Part shown: piece by piece, positions 7,844 through 15,264 of the stretch
Layout of the letters: every line of letters starts with the position of its first letter
Position numbering within the stretch: the first letter of the stretch is position 1
Assembly: GCA_001567255.1 (NCBI GenBank)
Contig: LNBW01000019.1
Location: 1 to 62,631, forward strand
DNA from: Bacteroidetes bacterium OLB9
GTDB lineage: Bacteria; Bacteroidota; Bacteroidia; Chitinophagales; Saprospiraceae
Reading direction: 5' to 3'
DNA: 62,631 nucleotides
Made by a program: the position numbers and the translations under genes
Notes under the pieces: generated by a model
The model's input: only the letters and a program-made list of their open reading frames with translations
What the model was told of the DNA's origin: nothing
Database searches by the model: none

Positions 7844-9523
7844 ATGGCAAAAACGGATTACAATAAGCTCACCAAAGATCAGTTGATCCAAATCATCGAA
7901 AAATTAGAACATCGCAAAAGAGATGGTCTAGTCTGGGATGAAGAAAGCGAAACGGAGCAGGTAGTCCTGGACTGTAGGCATAAATTTCCTGTACTGACTG
8001 AAGATAAAAAGCGCGGATTCTCAACTGATTCGAAGCAGCCGACACATATTCTTATTGAGGGCGATAATTATCACGCCTTGTCCGTACTCAACTTTACCCA
8101 TCATAATAAAATTGATCTCATCTATATCGATCCACCGTATAATACAGGAAAAACTGAAGATTTTCTCTACAATGACAAATACGTAGATATCAACGATGGA
8201 TATCGCCATAGCAAGTGGTTATCATTTATGAATCGCAGATTAGAACTGGCTAGAGACTTGTTAAGTGAAGCAGGAGTGATTTTCATTGCTATTGATGACA
8301 ATGAAATTGCGCAATTAAAACTCTTGTGTAATAAAATATTCGGTGAAGAAAATTTCGTCGCCCAATTTATCCGCAAAAATAAAGCCGGTGCCGGGCATGA
8401 CAGTGGTCAGATAGCCATTGAATTTGATTATATGCTGTGCTTTGCCAAAAACAAATCCGCAGTGATCTTTGAAAAAGAAAGGCTTGACGTCGAACATGAT
8501 AAAAAGTATAAACTTGAAGACGAATTTGTAGATTTCAGAGGGAAATATTATCTAAGAGATCTAGATTATAAAGGCTCATACAGCGAATCAGGTGACTACC
8601 CTATCACCACACCGGACAACACCCAGATTTATGCGGGTGGTAAATTTGGCAAGCCTAATACCTGGAGATGGAGCCACGCAAAACTCCAGTGGGGCATTGA
8701 CAATAATTTCATCGTATTTAAAAAAGTCAATGACCGATGGAAAGTGTACATTAAGCAGTACCAATATGTGGACAATCAGAATAGGCTCAGAGTACGAAAG
8801 TTGCCCCATCGGGCACTCATACAATTTTTAAATTCGGAAGGTAGTCTTGAATTAAGCAATATTGTGCCAAATAGTATTTTTAAATTTCCAAAACCAACAA
8901 GCGTCGTAGAGTTTTGCATCCGGTTGATGCCACAAAAGGATATCACGGTACTTGACTTCTTTGCCGGATCGGGTACAACAGGCCATGCAGTGCTCAAAGT
9001 CAATGCAAAAGATGGTGGTCATCGTAGGTTTATACTTTGTACCAATAACGAAAACAATATCTGTGAAGAAGTAACCTACAAGCGGATTTACAGCGCAGTG
9101 TATGGTTATACAAACTTGAAAGGAAAGTGGATAGAAGGTCTGACAGGAAACTTAAAATACTTCAGAACAACTTTTATTGAAGACACCAAAGATAAGGTTG
9201 CCCTTGCCAATGATTTTGGCAACAAATCCGTCGATTTACTTTGTATTAAAGAGGGCATTTTCCAGTCTATTGAAACGAATCAAAATTACTCCATATTTCA
9301 AGAAGGTCAACGTACCATGGCCGTCCTCCACCACCTTTCTGATGGAGCGTTGCAACAATTAAAACACAAGATGGGCACCTTTGAAGGTGAAAAAATACTA
9401 TATTATCTATCCGCAGACAACCATCCCACGGAAAAGAAAAAATTTATAGACTGGAAAAACATCCGAATCGATCCAATTCCAAAGGTCATTTTGGACGTTT
9501 ACAAAAAATTATTAAAAAAATGA
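7844..9523 (+). CDS. Site-specific DNA N6-adenine methyltransferase (beta class, Mod-like)
   Basis: Catalytic motif IV DPPYNTGK lies at residues 96-103 and comes before the AdoMet-binding motif FAGSGTTGHAV at about 373-383, which is the beta-class order. The segment RHSKWLSFMNRRLELARDLL and IFIAIDDNE are typical of type III Mod-like N6-adenine methyltransferases. I chose the ATG at 7844 (MAKTDYNKLTKDQL...), since this N-terminus looks like the family and the upstream extension does not. The product is 559 residues. The last four bases (ATGA) overlap the start of the next gene, which looks like the cognate nuclease. No Res helicase is present, so the pair is more like type II than type III. 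Confidence 0.9.
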   Translation: MAKTDYNKLTKDQLIQIIEKLEHRKRDGLVWDEESETEQVVLDCRHKFPVLTEDKKRGFSTDSKQPTHILIEGDNYHALSVLNFTHHNKIDLIYIDPPYNTGKTEDFLYNDKYVDINDGYRHSKWLSFMNRRLELARDLLSEAGVIFIAIDDNEIAQLKLLCNKIFGEENFVAQFIRKNKAGAGHDSGQIAIEFDYMLCFAKNKSAVIFEKERLDVEHDKKYKLEDEFVDFRGKYYLRDLDYKGSYSESGDYPITTPDNTQIYAGGKFGKPNTWRWSHAKLQWGIDNNFIVFKKVNDRWKVYIKQYQYVDNQNRLRVRKLPHRALIQFLNSEGSLELSNIVPNSIFKFPKPTSVVEFCIRLMPQKDITVLDFFAGSGTTGHAVLKVNAKDGGHRRFILCTNNENNICEEVTYKRIYSAVYGYTNLKGKWIEGLTGNLKYFRTTFIEDTKDKVALANDFGNKSVDLLCIKEGIFQSIETNQNYSIFQEGQRTMAVLHHLSDGALQQLKHKMGTFEGEKILYYLSADNHPTEKKKFIDWKNIRIDPIPKVILDVYKKLLKK

Positions 9524-10224
9524 GCCTACTGACAGTTCGAGACATCATCAGGATACCTCTGACCGAGGACGAAATCAAAGCCGTGATGGTCAAAGTCTCG
9601 GACAAACTAGTTATTGCTCAACTCGACAATTTAAGGCATCGACATGTAAATGTACAATTTGACAGCCTTTTGCGTGGATATCTTGGAGAATATTGCATCA
9701 CCAAATGGCTTAGGAGTCATAATATACATTTTGAAAAAACGAATATGCTTCCTGAAGATGAAGTGATTGATATTGATTTTCTATACAAAGGCAAAAACAT
9801 CGAACTCAAGACCTCTCTCGTCCCTGACCACGATGCTACTCTCGAAAATGTCATCAAAAAAAGGGACATTAAACTCATCAGACGTGGCAACAGTGAAATA
9901 GAAGAGTTACGGGGAGATATTCACCTCCAAATCTATTACGACCACAAACGCGAATCTAAGGACAGATGGCTTAAAGCTCAGCAGATTGACATCAACAGTC
10001 GAAATTTTGATTATCTCTACGATGCATTCCTAGCTAGAGCTTACAAAGAAAAGACCTATTTTGTAGCTTGGATTGACAAGCCGTCACTAGTGGAAAATGT
10101 CCATCGGCTACCTTATGGAAGGCGGTTTTGGTCATTTCCAGAGTCACAAAGGTGTTTCTGGAATTGCAAAATCAAAGAAGCGCGCAAGCCTACAGAGTTA
10201 ATATCTTATCTCAAGGCATTTTAA
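9520..10224 (+). CDS. Putative restriction endonuclease, PD-(D/E)XK fold
   Basis: A 234-residue soluble protein, translationally coupled to the adenine methyltransferase by an ATGA overlap. It shows a PD-(D/E)XK-like core: a helical GEYCITKWL segment (Gly56-Glu57), then DIDFLYKGKNIELKTS with Asp86 and Glu95-x-Lys97 as candidate metal-binding and catalytic residues. The C-terminal half is rich in aromatics and Arg. I do not recognise the specific family or target. The nuclease call rests on the motif and on being the sole partner of a methyltransferase; restriction activity is inferred. Confidence 0.65.
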   Translation: MSLLTVRDIIRIPLTEDEIKAVMVKVSDKLVIAQLDNLRHRHVNVQFDSLLRGYLGEYCITKWLRSHNIHFEKTNMLPEDEVIDIDFLYKGKNIELKTSLVPDHDATLENVIKKRDIKLIRRGNSEIEELRGDIHLQIYYDHKRESKDRWLKAQQIDINSRNFDYLYDAFLARAYKEKTYFVAWIDKPSLVENVHRLPYGRRFWSFPESQRCFWNCKIKEARKPTELISYLKAF

Positions 10225-10262
10225 GGACTATATATCCCAATTAGCTGAATATCAGATGTCAA

Positions 10263-11495
10263 TTATTCAAAAAACCGGCCATTGATCATTACCTTATCAA
10301 TCAGATTTTCGCCAAAGCTATATGGTATATAGGCAATAGAAGGAATCCGTTGGGTAATAATGAGATTAGCTCGCTTACCTGGCGTGATACTTCCCACTTC
10401 ATCTTCCAGTTCAATAGCATAAGCCCCATTAAGCGTAGCTGCATTGATGGCTTCTTCTGGAAGCATCTTCATCTGGATACAACTCATAGAAACAACTACA
10501 TTCATATTGCCAGAAGGAGAAGATCCCGGATTATAATCACTTGCCAGGACTAATGCAGCATTATTCTCAATGAGTTGTCTAGCAGGAGGAAATCCCATCC
10601 GCAAAAAATAAGCAGCTGTCGGCAGCAATGTCGCCATAGGAGCATCAGCTCGAGATAAAATTTCTACTTCTACATCCGACATGGTCTCCAGGTGATCGAC
10701 TGATACTGCTCCCACATTATATCCTGCTTGCACACCACCCGATACATTGAGTTGATTAGCGTGAATCTTAGCTTTCAGCCCATGTTTTATTCCTGCGTTA
10801 CAGATTTCTTCTGTCTCTGACTGGCTAAAGAACCCTTGCTCACAAAACACATCAATATAGTCTGCGAGGTTTTCAGCACTAACCAAAGGCAACATCTCGT
10901 CTATGACCATATCTATATATTTGCGTCGATTATCTTTATACTCCATAGGTATGGCATGAGCTCCTAAAAAAGTGGCTTTAATCGGAATAGGAGACCACTC
11001 TTTTAGTCGTCTAATCACACGCAGCATTTTCAACTCTGCATCTATCCTGAGCCCATAACCGCTTTTAACTTCCAATGCTCCTGTACCTAGTCGGATTAAA
11101 TTAATAATGCGTTGCTTTGCCAATTCAAAAAGGACTTCTTCATCCGTTGCTGCTAATTTTCGAGCAGAATTGAGGATACCACCACCTTTTGCTGCAATCT
11201 CTGCATAGGATAATCCTCTGATCTTATCTACAAACTCAGACTCACGTGGAGCTGCAAAAACAATATGAGTATGACTATCGCACCATGTCGGCAATACCGT
11301 TCCTCCATTAGCATCGTAAACTTCTTCATGACCAACAATGTGCAAGGTTGACATACTGCCCCATGAGTCGATTTCCCCATCCTTGATACGAAGCCAGGTA
11401 TCTTCTACAACGGGGAGAACCGCTAGATCGGCACCCCTGAGTTTATGAAAAGTATCACGGACATTGACCAGGAATTTGATGTTAGTAATCAGCAT
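10263..11495 (-). CDS. hutI: Imidazolonepropionase
   Basis: This 410-residue amidohydrolase opens the ring of imidazolone-5-propanoate to formiminoglutamate, the third step of histidine degradation. Visible metal and substrate residues are the HTH in CDSHTHIVFAAPRESEF, the RGLSYAEIAAKGGGIL segment diagnostic of HutI, LGAHAIP, KIHANQLN and VDHLE. Length is normal. No other hut gene is in the window, so here it is a single-gene unit between the R-M pair and etfBA. A TATCTTTG box lies 23 bp upstream of the ATG. Confidence 0.95.
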   Translation of the reverse strand: MLITNIKFLVNVRDTFHKLRGADLAVLPVVEDTWLRIKDGEIDSWGSMSTLHIVGHEEVYDANGGTVLPTWCDSHTHIVFAAPRESEFVDKIRGLSYAEIAAKGGGILNSARKLAATDEEVLFELAKQRIINLIRLGTGALEVKSGYGLRIDAELKMLRVIRRLKEWSPIPIKATFLGAHAIPMEYKDNRRKYIDMVIDEMLPLVSAENLADYIDVFCEQGFFSQSETEEICNAGIKHGLKAKIHANQLNVSGGVQAGYNVGAVSVDHLETMSDVEVEILSRADAPMATLLPTAAYFLRMGFPPARQLIENNAALVLASDYNPGSSPSGNMNVVVSMSCIQMKMLPEEAINAATLNGAYAIELEDEVGSITPGKRANLIITQRIPSIAYIPYSFGENLIDKVMINGRFFE

Positions 11496-11517
11496 GGCAA
11501 CAGATTTTAGATTATGG

Positions 11518-11525
11518 CAAAGATA
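11518..11525 (-). promoter_or_regulatory. -7 promoter box for hutI
   Basis: The minus strand reads TATCTTTG (TAnnTTTG), 23 bp from the start codon. Confidence 0.5.
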
Positions 11526-11594
11526 GGAAAAATGCCATGAAATGATGTTACAACCTAGACACTAAACCTGATAAGTATTTTGGGAGCACATAAA

Positions 11595-11625
11595 AAAGGG
11601 AGAATATCGCTGACATTCTCCCTTT
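11595..11625 (-). terminator. Terminator of the etfBA operon
   Basis: The inverted repeat AAAGGGAGAAT / ATTCTCCCTTT has a 9-base loop and, on the minus strand, is followed by TTTTTTA. It begins 17 bp beyond the etfA stop. Confidence 0.85.
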
Positions 11626-11642
11626 GAGTTATAAGTTTAAAT

Positions 11643-12602
11643 TTACTGATTTTTAAATTTCTTGACGGCTTCAGTGAGTCGAGGGACGACTTCAAAAAGA
11701 TCACCTACAACACCATAGTCTGCTGCTTTAAAGAAAGGTGCCTCCGGATCTTTATTGATAACCACAATCGTCTTGCTGTTATTAACACCTGCCAGATGCT
11801 GTATGGCACCTGAAATACCGATTGCAATATAAAGATTAGGTCTGATAGCAATACCTGTCTGTCCTACGTGTTCTGAGTGAGGCCGCCAGTCTGCATCTGA
11901 CACAGGTCTTGAACAAGCTGTAGCCGCTCCTAATGCAGCTGCTAAATCTTCAATAATACCCCAATTTTCAGGGCCTTTCATACCACGACCTGCTGATACA
12001 ACGAGTTCGGCTTCAGGTAGTGGTACACTTCCTGATACCACTTTCTTTTCAATGACTTGCAATTTAGTTGCCGGTAATGAGACGGATTTATTATCAGGAG
12101 TGACTGCACTGCCACTTGCATCTACAGAGATGCTATTTCCCATAACAGAGACAACCTTATTGGGCGTATTGATGCTGACTGTCGCTACTGCTTTTCCGGA
12201 ATATACAGATCTTGTCACTTTAAATCCATCCGAAACATCCGGGAGTGCATTGACTCCACTGGCCAATCCGGCATCCATTCTTACAGCTATCCTTCCAGCT
12301 AATGCTTTGCCACTGGAAGAATGTGTCAATATAACGACGTTAGCATTGACTTCCTTAGCAGTGTCTGCAATTATCCGGCTCAAAGCTTGTGAATCAAACC
12401 CAATATTATCATTACTATTGACATGAATAACTTGAGATACACCATATTTTCCTAGGTCTCCAGCTTGATCAGCTTTGCCGATGACTAAGGCTATGGCATC
12501 GGTATTCATAGTAGCTGCCAATTTTGAAGCATAACTAGCTACTTCAAATCCTGTCTTTTTAAAATGTCCATCCGGACTTTCAACATATACTAATACTGAC
12601 AT
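11643..12602 (-). CDS. etfA: Electron transfer flavoprotein, alpha subunit
   Basis: This 319-residue protein has the ETF alpha layout: an N-terminal alpha/beta domain and a C-terminal FAD-binding domain with SAGRGMKGPENWGIIEDLA, CSRPVSDADWRP, GQTGIAIRPNLYIAIGISG and KDPEAPFFKAADYGVVGDL. With EtfB it carries electrons from acyl-CoA dehydrogenases to ETF:quinone oxidoreductase. It lies 24 bp downstream of etfB and ends before a strong terminator. Confidence 0.97.
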   Translation of the reverse strand: MSVLVYVESPDGHFKKTGFEVASYASKLAATMNTDAIALVIGKADQAGDLGKYGVSQVIHVNSNDNIGFDSQALSRIIADTAKEVNANVVILTHSSSGKALAGRIAVRMDAGLASGVNALPDVSDGFKVTRSVYSGKAVATVSINTPNKVVSVMGNSISVDASGSAVTPDNKSVSLPATKLQVIEKKVVSGSVPLPEAELVVSAGRGMKGPENWGIIEDLAAALGAATACSRPVSDADWRPHSEHVGQTGIAIRPNLYIAIGISGAIQHLAGVNNSKTIVVINKDPEAPFFKAADYGVVGDLFEVVPRLTEAVKKFKNQ

Positions 12603-12626
12603 TTTATCTTCATTTTAATGATTCAA

Positions 12627-13367
12627 TTAAATAACTCTTGCTTCTTCATGGAGCAATCTCACTAATTCATCCATATTTTCAGGATCAACGAGTTTTACAC
12701 CTGATTTTGCAGGAGGAAGTTGATATTTAACAGTACTCACCTTTGGGTCCTGGAGTATCGCCGGAACGACGGTAAGTGGTTTTGACTTGGCCATCATGAT
12801 TCCTTTCATATTAGGAATACGTTGCTGAGCTAGCCCGGGAGCAGCAGAAATTACAGCTGGTCCTTCCACCTTGCATACTTCTACACCACCCTCTATTTCT
12901 CTTGTTATTGTGGATGAATTGCCATCGCTTTCCATCTGAATCGCATAAGATATAAATGGCAGATCAAGCAGCTCTGCTACCATTGCACCTACCTCAGAAC
13001 CATTGTAATCGATCGTTTCTTTACCAAGGAAAATCATATCGTAATGCTTAGATTTCGCATATTCTGCAATATTAGCTGCGACGGTGTAAGAATCTGTCGC
13101 ATCAGTATCTATGCGGACAGCACCTGCACCACCTACAGCCAGAGCCTTACGGATGATGATGTCATTAGATGACGGGCCTACGTTTAATACTGTAACGGAT
13201 CCACCCAACTGCTCTGTCAGTTCAATCGCCCTTACCAATGCGTACCACTCGTCATAAGGGTTCATTATAAAGTTGACACCATCTGTATTATATTCCGTAT
13301 CATTATTTTTAAATGATATCTTTGCCGTGGTATCAGGAGTCTTACTTATACATACTAAAATATCCAT
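12627..13367 (-). CDS. etfB: Electron transfer flavoprotein, beta subunit
   Basis: This 246-residue adenine-nucleotide alpha-hydrolase-fold protein has the ETF beta landmarks VCISKTPDTTAKI, FIMNPYDEWYALVRAIEL, IFLGKETIDYNGSEVGAM and AAPGLAQQRIPNMKGIM. It binds AMP and forms the heterodimer with EtfA, encoded next. It is first in a two-gene operon, with a TAACTTTG box about 105 bp upstream. Confidence 0.96.
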   Translation of the reverse strand: MDILVCISKTPDTTAKISFKNNDTEYNTDGVNFIMNPYDEWYALVRAIELTEQLGGSVTVLNVGPSSNDIIIRKALAVGGAGAVRIDTDATDSYTVAANIAEYAKSKHYDMIFLGKETIDYNGSEVGAMVAELLDLPFISYAIQMESDGNSSTITREIEGGVEVCKVEGPAVISAAPGLAQQRIPNMKGIMMAKSKPLTVVPAILQDPKVSTVKYQLPPAKSGVKLVDPENMDELVRLLHEEARVI

Positions 13368-13471
13368 TTGACAAAATATATTTTTAAAATTTCTAACAAT
13401 ATGTATTAAAGGTTGTTTAGTTAAAACGCGTTAATAATGTATCGGCAAATGTTTTTTGCTGGGATACGCCA

Positions 13472-13479
13472 CAAAGTTA
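13472..13479 (-). promoter_or_regulatory. -7 promoter box for etfBA
   Basis: The minus strand reads TAACTTTG, about 105 bp upstream of etfB and divergent from the small TPR gene. Confidence 0.45.
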
Positions 13480-13518
13480 AGCGATTTATATTAAAATATT
13501 AAACTCTGAGTTAAATAA

Positions 13519-13842
13519 ATGAATACAGACAGGCTAAATACGCTGCTATCTATGTATAATGAAGATCCTGAGGATAGTTTTGTACGTTTTGCACTGGCCA
13601 AAGAGTATGAAAAACTAGGTGATATCAATAAGGCTTTGCAGCATTACGTGGAGTTAAAGTCAGTAGATCCGGACTATGTAGGCTTGTACTATCACCTTGC
13701 CAAGGTATATGAAGAGATGGAGGAATATGAAAAAGCATTGCAAATCTATGAGGAAGGAATCAAAGTAGCGGCACGCCAAAAGGATTTTCACGCAGTTTCG
13801 GAGTTGAATAATGCAAAAGTCAACCTAGAACTCGAAATGTAA
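13519..13842 (+). CDS. Small TPR-repeat protein
   Basis: A 107-residue cytoplasmic protein made almost wholly of two to three TPR units: SFVRFALAKEYEKLGDINKA, YYHLAKVYEEMEEYEKALQI and a closing helix. There is no signal peptide or membrane segment. TPRs bind protein partners; the partner is unknown. The gene is divergent from etfBA and is followed by about 280 bp with no gene before the tRNA-His promoter. Confidence 0.85.
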   Translation: MNTDRLNTLLSMYNEDPEDSFVRFALAKEYEKLGDINKALQHYVELKSVDPDYVGLYYHLAKVYEEMEEYEKALQIYEEGIKVAARQKDFHAVSELNNAKVNLELEM

Positions 13843-14074
13843 TATTATTGTCAAAAAAATAATCAATACAGATCTTAGGCGAAAAGCTGGAGTTTGATGT
13901 AAATAATATTATGTCATCTCATTCATTAGGTAGTTAAAAAACCATCCTATTAGCTATATAATGTAATTTGAATATGCATGCTTTGTGAGTCCATATAACC
14001 TGTTGAACATCAGAGGAATGATTTCAATTAAGGTATGCAAAAGTAAAATTGGTAAAATTTTTCTTTGATTTTGG

Positions 14075-14104
14075 TTTGCTGCATTAAATAATTTTATACT
14101 TTTG
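14075..14104 (+). promoter_or_regulatory. Bacteroidota-type promoter of tRNA-His
   Basis: TTTG at 14075-14078 and TACTTTTG at 14097-14104 are separated by 18 bases, 19 bp before the tRNA. Confidence 0.65.
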
Positions 14105-14122
14105 TCACACATTTTGAAAAAC

Positions 14123-14197
14123 GGAGGTTGTAGCTCAGTTGGTTAGAGCATCGGATTGTGGTTCCGAGGGCCGTGGGTTCAAGTCCCATCTACCTCC
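14123..14197 (+). tRNA. tRNA-His (GTG)
   Basis: A complete cloverleaf with anticodon GTG. The extra G at position -1 (14123) faces the discriminator C73 (14197), the identity pair unique to tRNA-His. There is one T-T mismatch in the acceptor stem (6-67). A terminator follows. The gene marks the left edge of an AT-rich decayed island, which would suit a tRNA integration site, but I found no second copy of its 3' end downstream. Confidence 0.95.
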
Positions 14198-14205
14198 CAA
14201 ATTAA

Positions 14206-14240
14206 AAAAAGGCATCTTCTTATTGGGGATGCCTTTTTTA
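14206..14240 (+). terminator. Terminator after tRNA-His
   Basis: AAAAGGCATC pairs with GATGCCTTTT, followed by a T run; a typical intrinsic terminator. Confidence 0.8.
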
Positions 14241-14483
14241 GTTATATCCTTAAAATTGATACATTTTAATACCGAAAAATGGACAAGGAGCTGATCAGCA
14301 ATAGGCGTAACATGGTGTTCATCTTAGGCTATTTCCTACGAATACTCGGTATGGAATTAAGCTTTTTTTCCAATGTTTACGTATATAACGAGCCACAGTT
14401 AAAATCATCTGTAACATACATTTGACATTTTAAATATTCGCTCAGCATGAGTAATGCTACAAACTAAGCAATAATACAATAAA

Positions 14484-14885
14484 ATGGGACCAATGAAAAT
14501 TGGACAATTAGCTAAGTTTAACACACCATTACCACACGAAAACCTAGACCAACTTAATGTTGTTATAGAAGTACAGAAGCATGTTAAAATAACATCAAGA
14601 GCTAACAATAAAGCTTTGAATAAGTATCTTTCCATATCACCAATAAATTTTGTTTTGTCGGGCGACCAAAATTTTATCGATAGTGAAATGCCTTTGGGTA
14701 TTGACCATCTAACTATTATTGATAAAGGAGACTATTCAAAAACAAATGGAAAGATTGAAAACCTAAATAAGCAAAAAATTAACTTTAAACAAAATAAAAA
14801 TATACAAGAAGTTATAACAAGTATATGTTTGACAACTGAAAATGTTTGCTGCATAGGACGTGGGGAACTTCTTTTTGTATTGTAA
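14484..14885 (+). CDS. Hypothetical protein of probable mobile-element origin, 133 aa
   Basis: Features include KIGQLAKFNTPLPHENLDQL near the start, then KITSRANNKALN, GDYSKTNGKIENLNKQKINF and a hydrophilic end. The wording resembles, from memory, small proteins carried on Bacteroidota plasmids and conjugative elements; that match is unverified. The start at 14484 is the first ATG; 14496 (MKIGQLAKF) is an alternative and perhaps better. Composition is AT-rich and unlike the core genes. It lies between tRNA-His and a truncated methyltransferase. The function is unknown and the C-terminus may be altered. Confidence 0.5.
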   Translation: MGPMKIGQLAKFNTPLPHENLDQLNVVIEVQKHVKITSRANNKALNKYLSISPINFVLSGDQNFIDSEMPLGIDHLTIIDKGDYSKTNGKIENLNKQKINFKQNKNIQEVITSICLTTENVCCIGRGELLFVL

Positions 14886-15086
14886 ATTAAAAAATAGGTT
14901 TATGTTAGCGAGAATAGAAAGCAAAGAAAATTTTATTTGTAGTTACTGCTTTAGAATTCAGAATAGGTTTAAAAAAATTGAAGTTAGCAAATTTAGTTTT
15001 TTATATTATATACTTATTCTAATTTTGGGGCTATCTGATTTTGAATATTCATTGAACTTTACTAAAAAATAATTTGTAGATCAAAT

Positions 15087-15242
15087 ATGAATAAATTCAA
15101 CTTTATAGATTTATTTGCTGGTGCTGGCGGACTTTCAGAAGGATTCATCCGTGCTGGATTCACTCCAATTGCTCATGTGGAAATGAACAAAGATGCTTGT
15201 GATACTTTAAGAACAAGAGCAGCTTATCCTGTTTTTTTTTAG
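15087..15242 (+). pseudogene. Truncated DNA (cytosine-5-)-methyltransferase, N-terminal remnant
   Basis: The 51-residue reading frame begins [20 protein letters not shown], the AdoMet-binding motif I of C5 methyltransferases. It continues through [18 protein letters not shown] and then loses homology at a run of nine T, ending at TAG. The catalytic PCQ motif and the target-recognition part are absent. Counting the T run shorter does not bring back recognisable sequence, so this is a true truncation and not a simple frameshift. It is the stub of a lost restriction-modification or solitary methyltransferase gene. Confidence 0.8.
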
Positions 15243-15264
15243 AATTAGAAATTTCAATTAAAAC

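Noticed and set aside
14860..15072. 70-residue ORF before the C5 methyltransferase stub
   Set aside because: Its sequence is rich in Phe, Tyr, Ile and Lys as expected from AT-rich non-coding DNA, and it overlaps the 14484 ORF.
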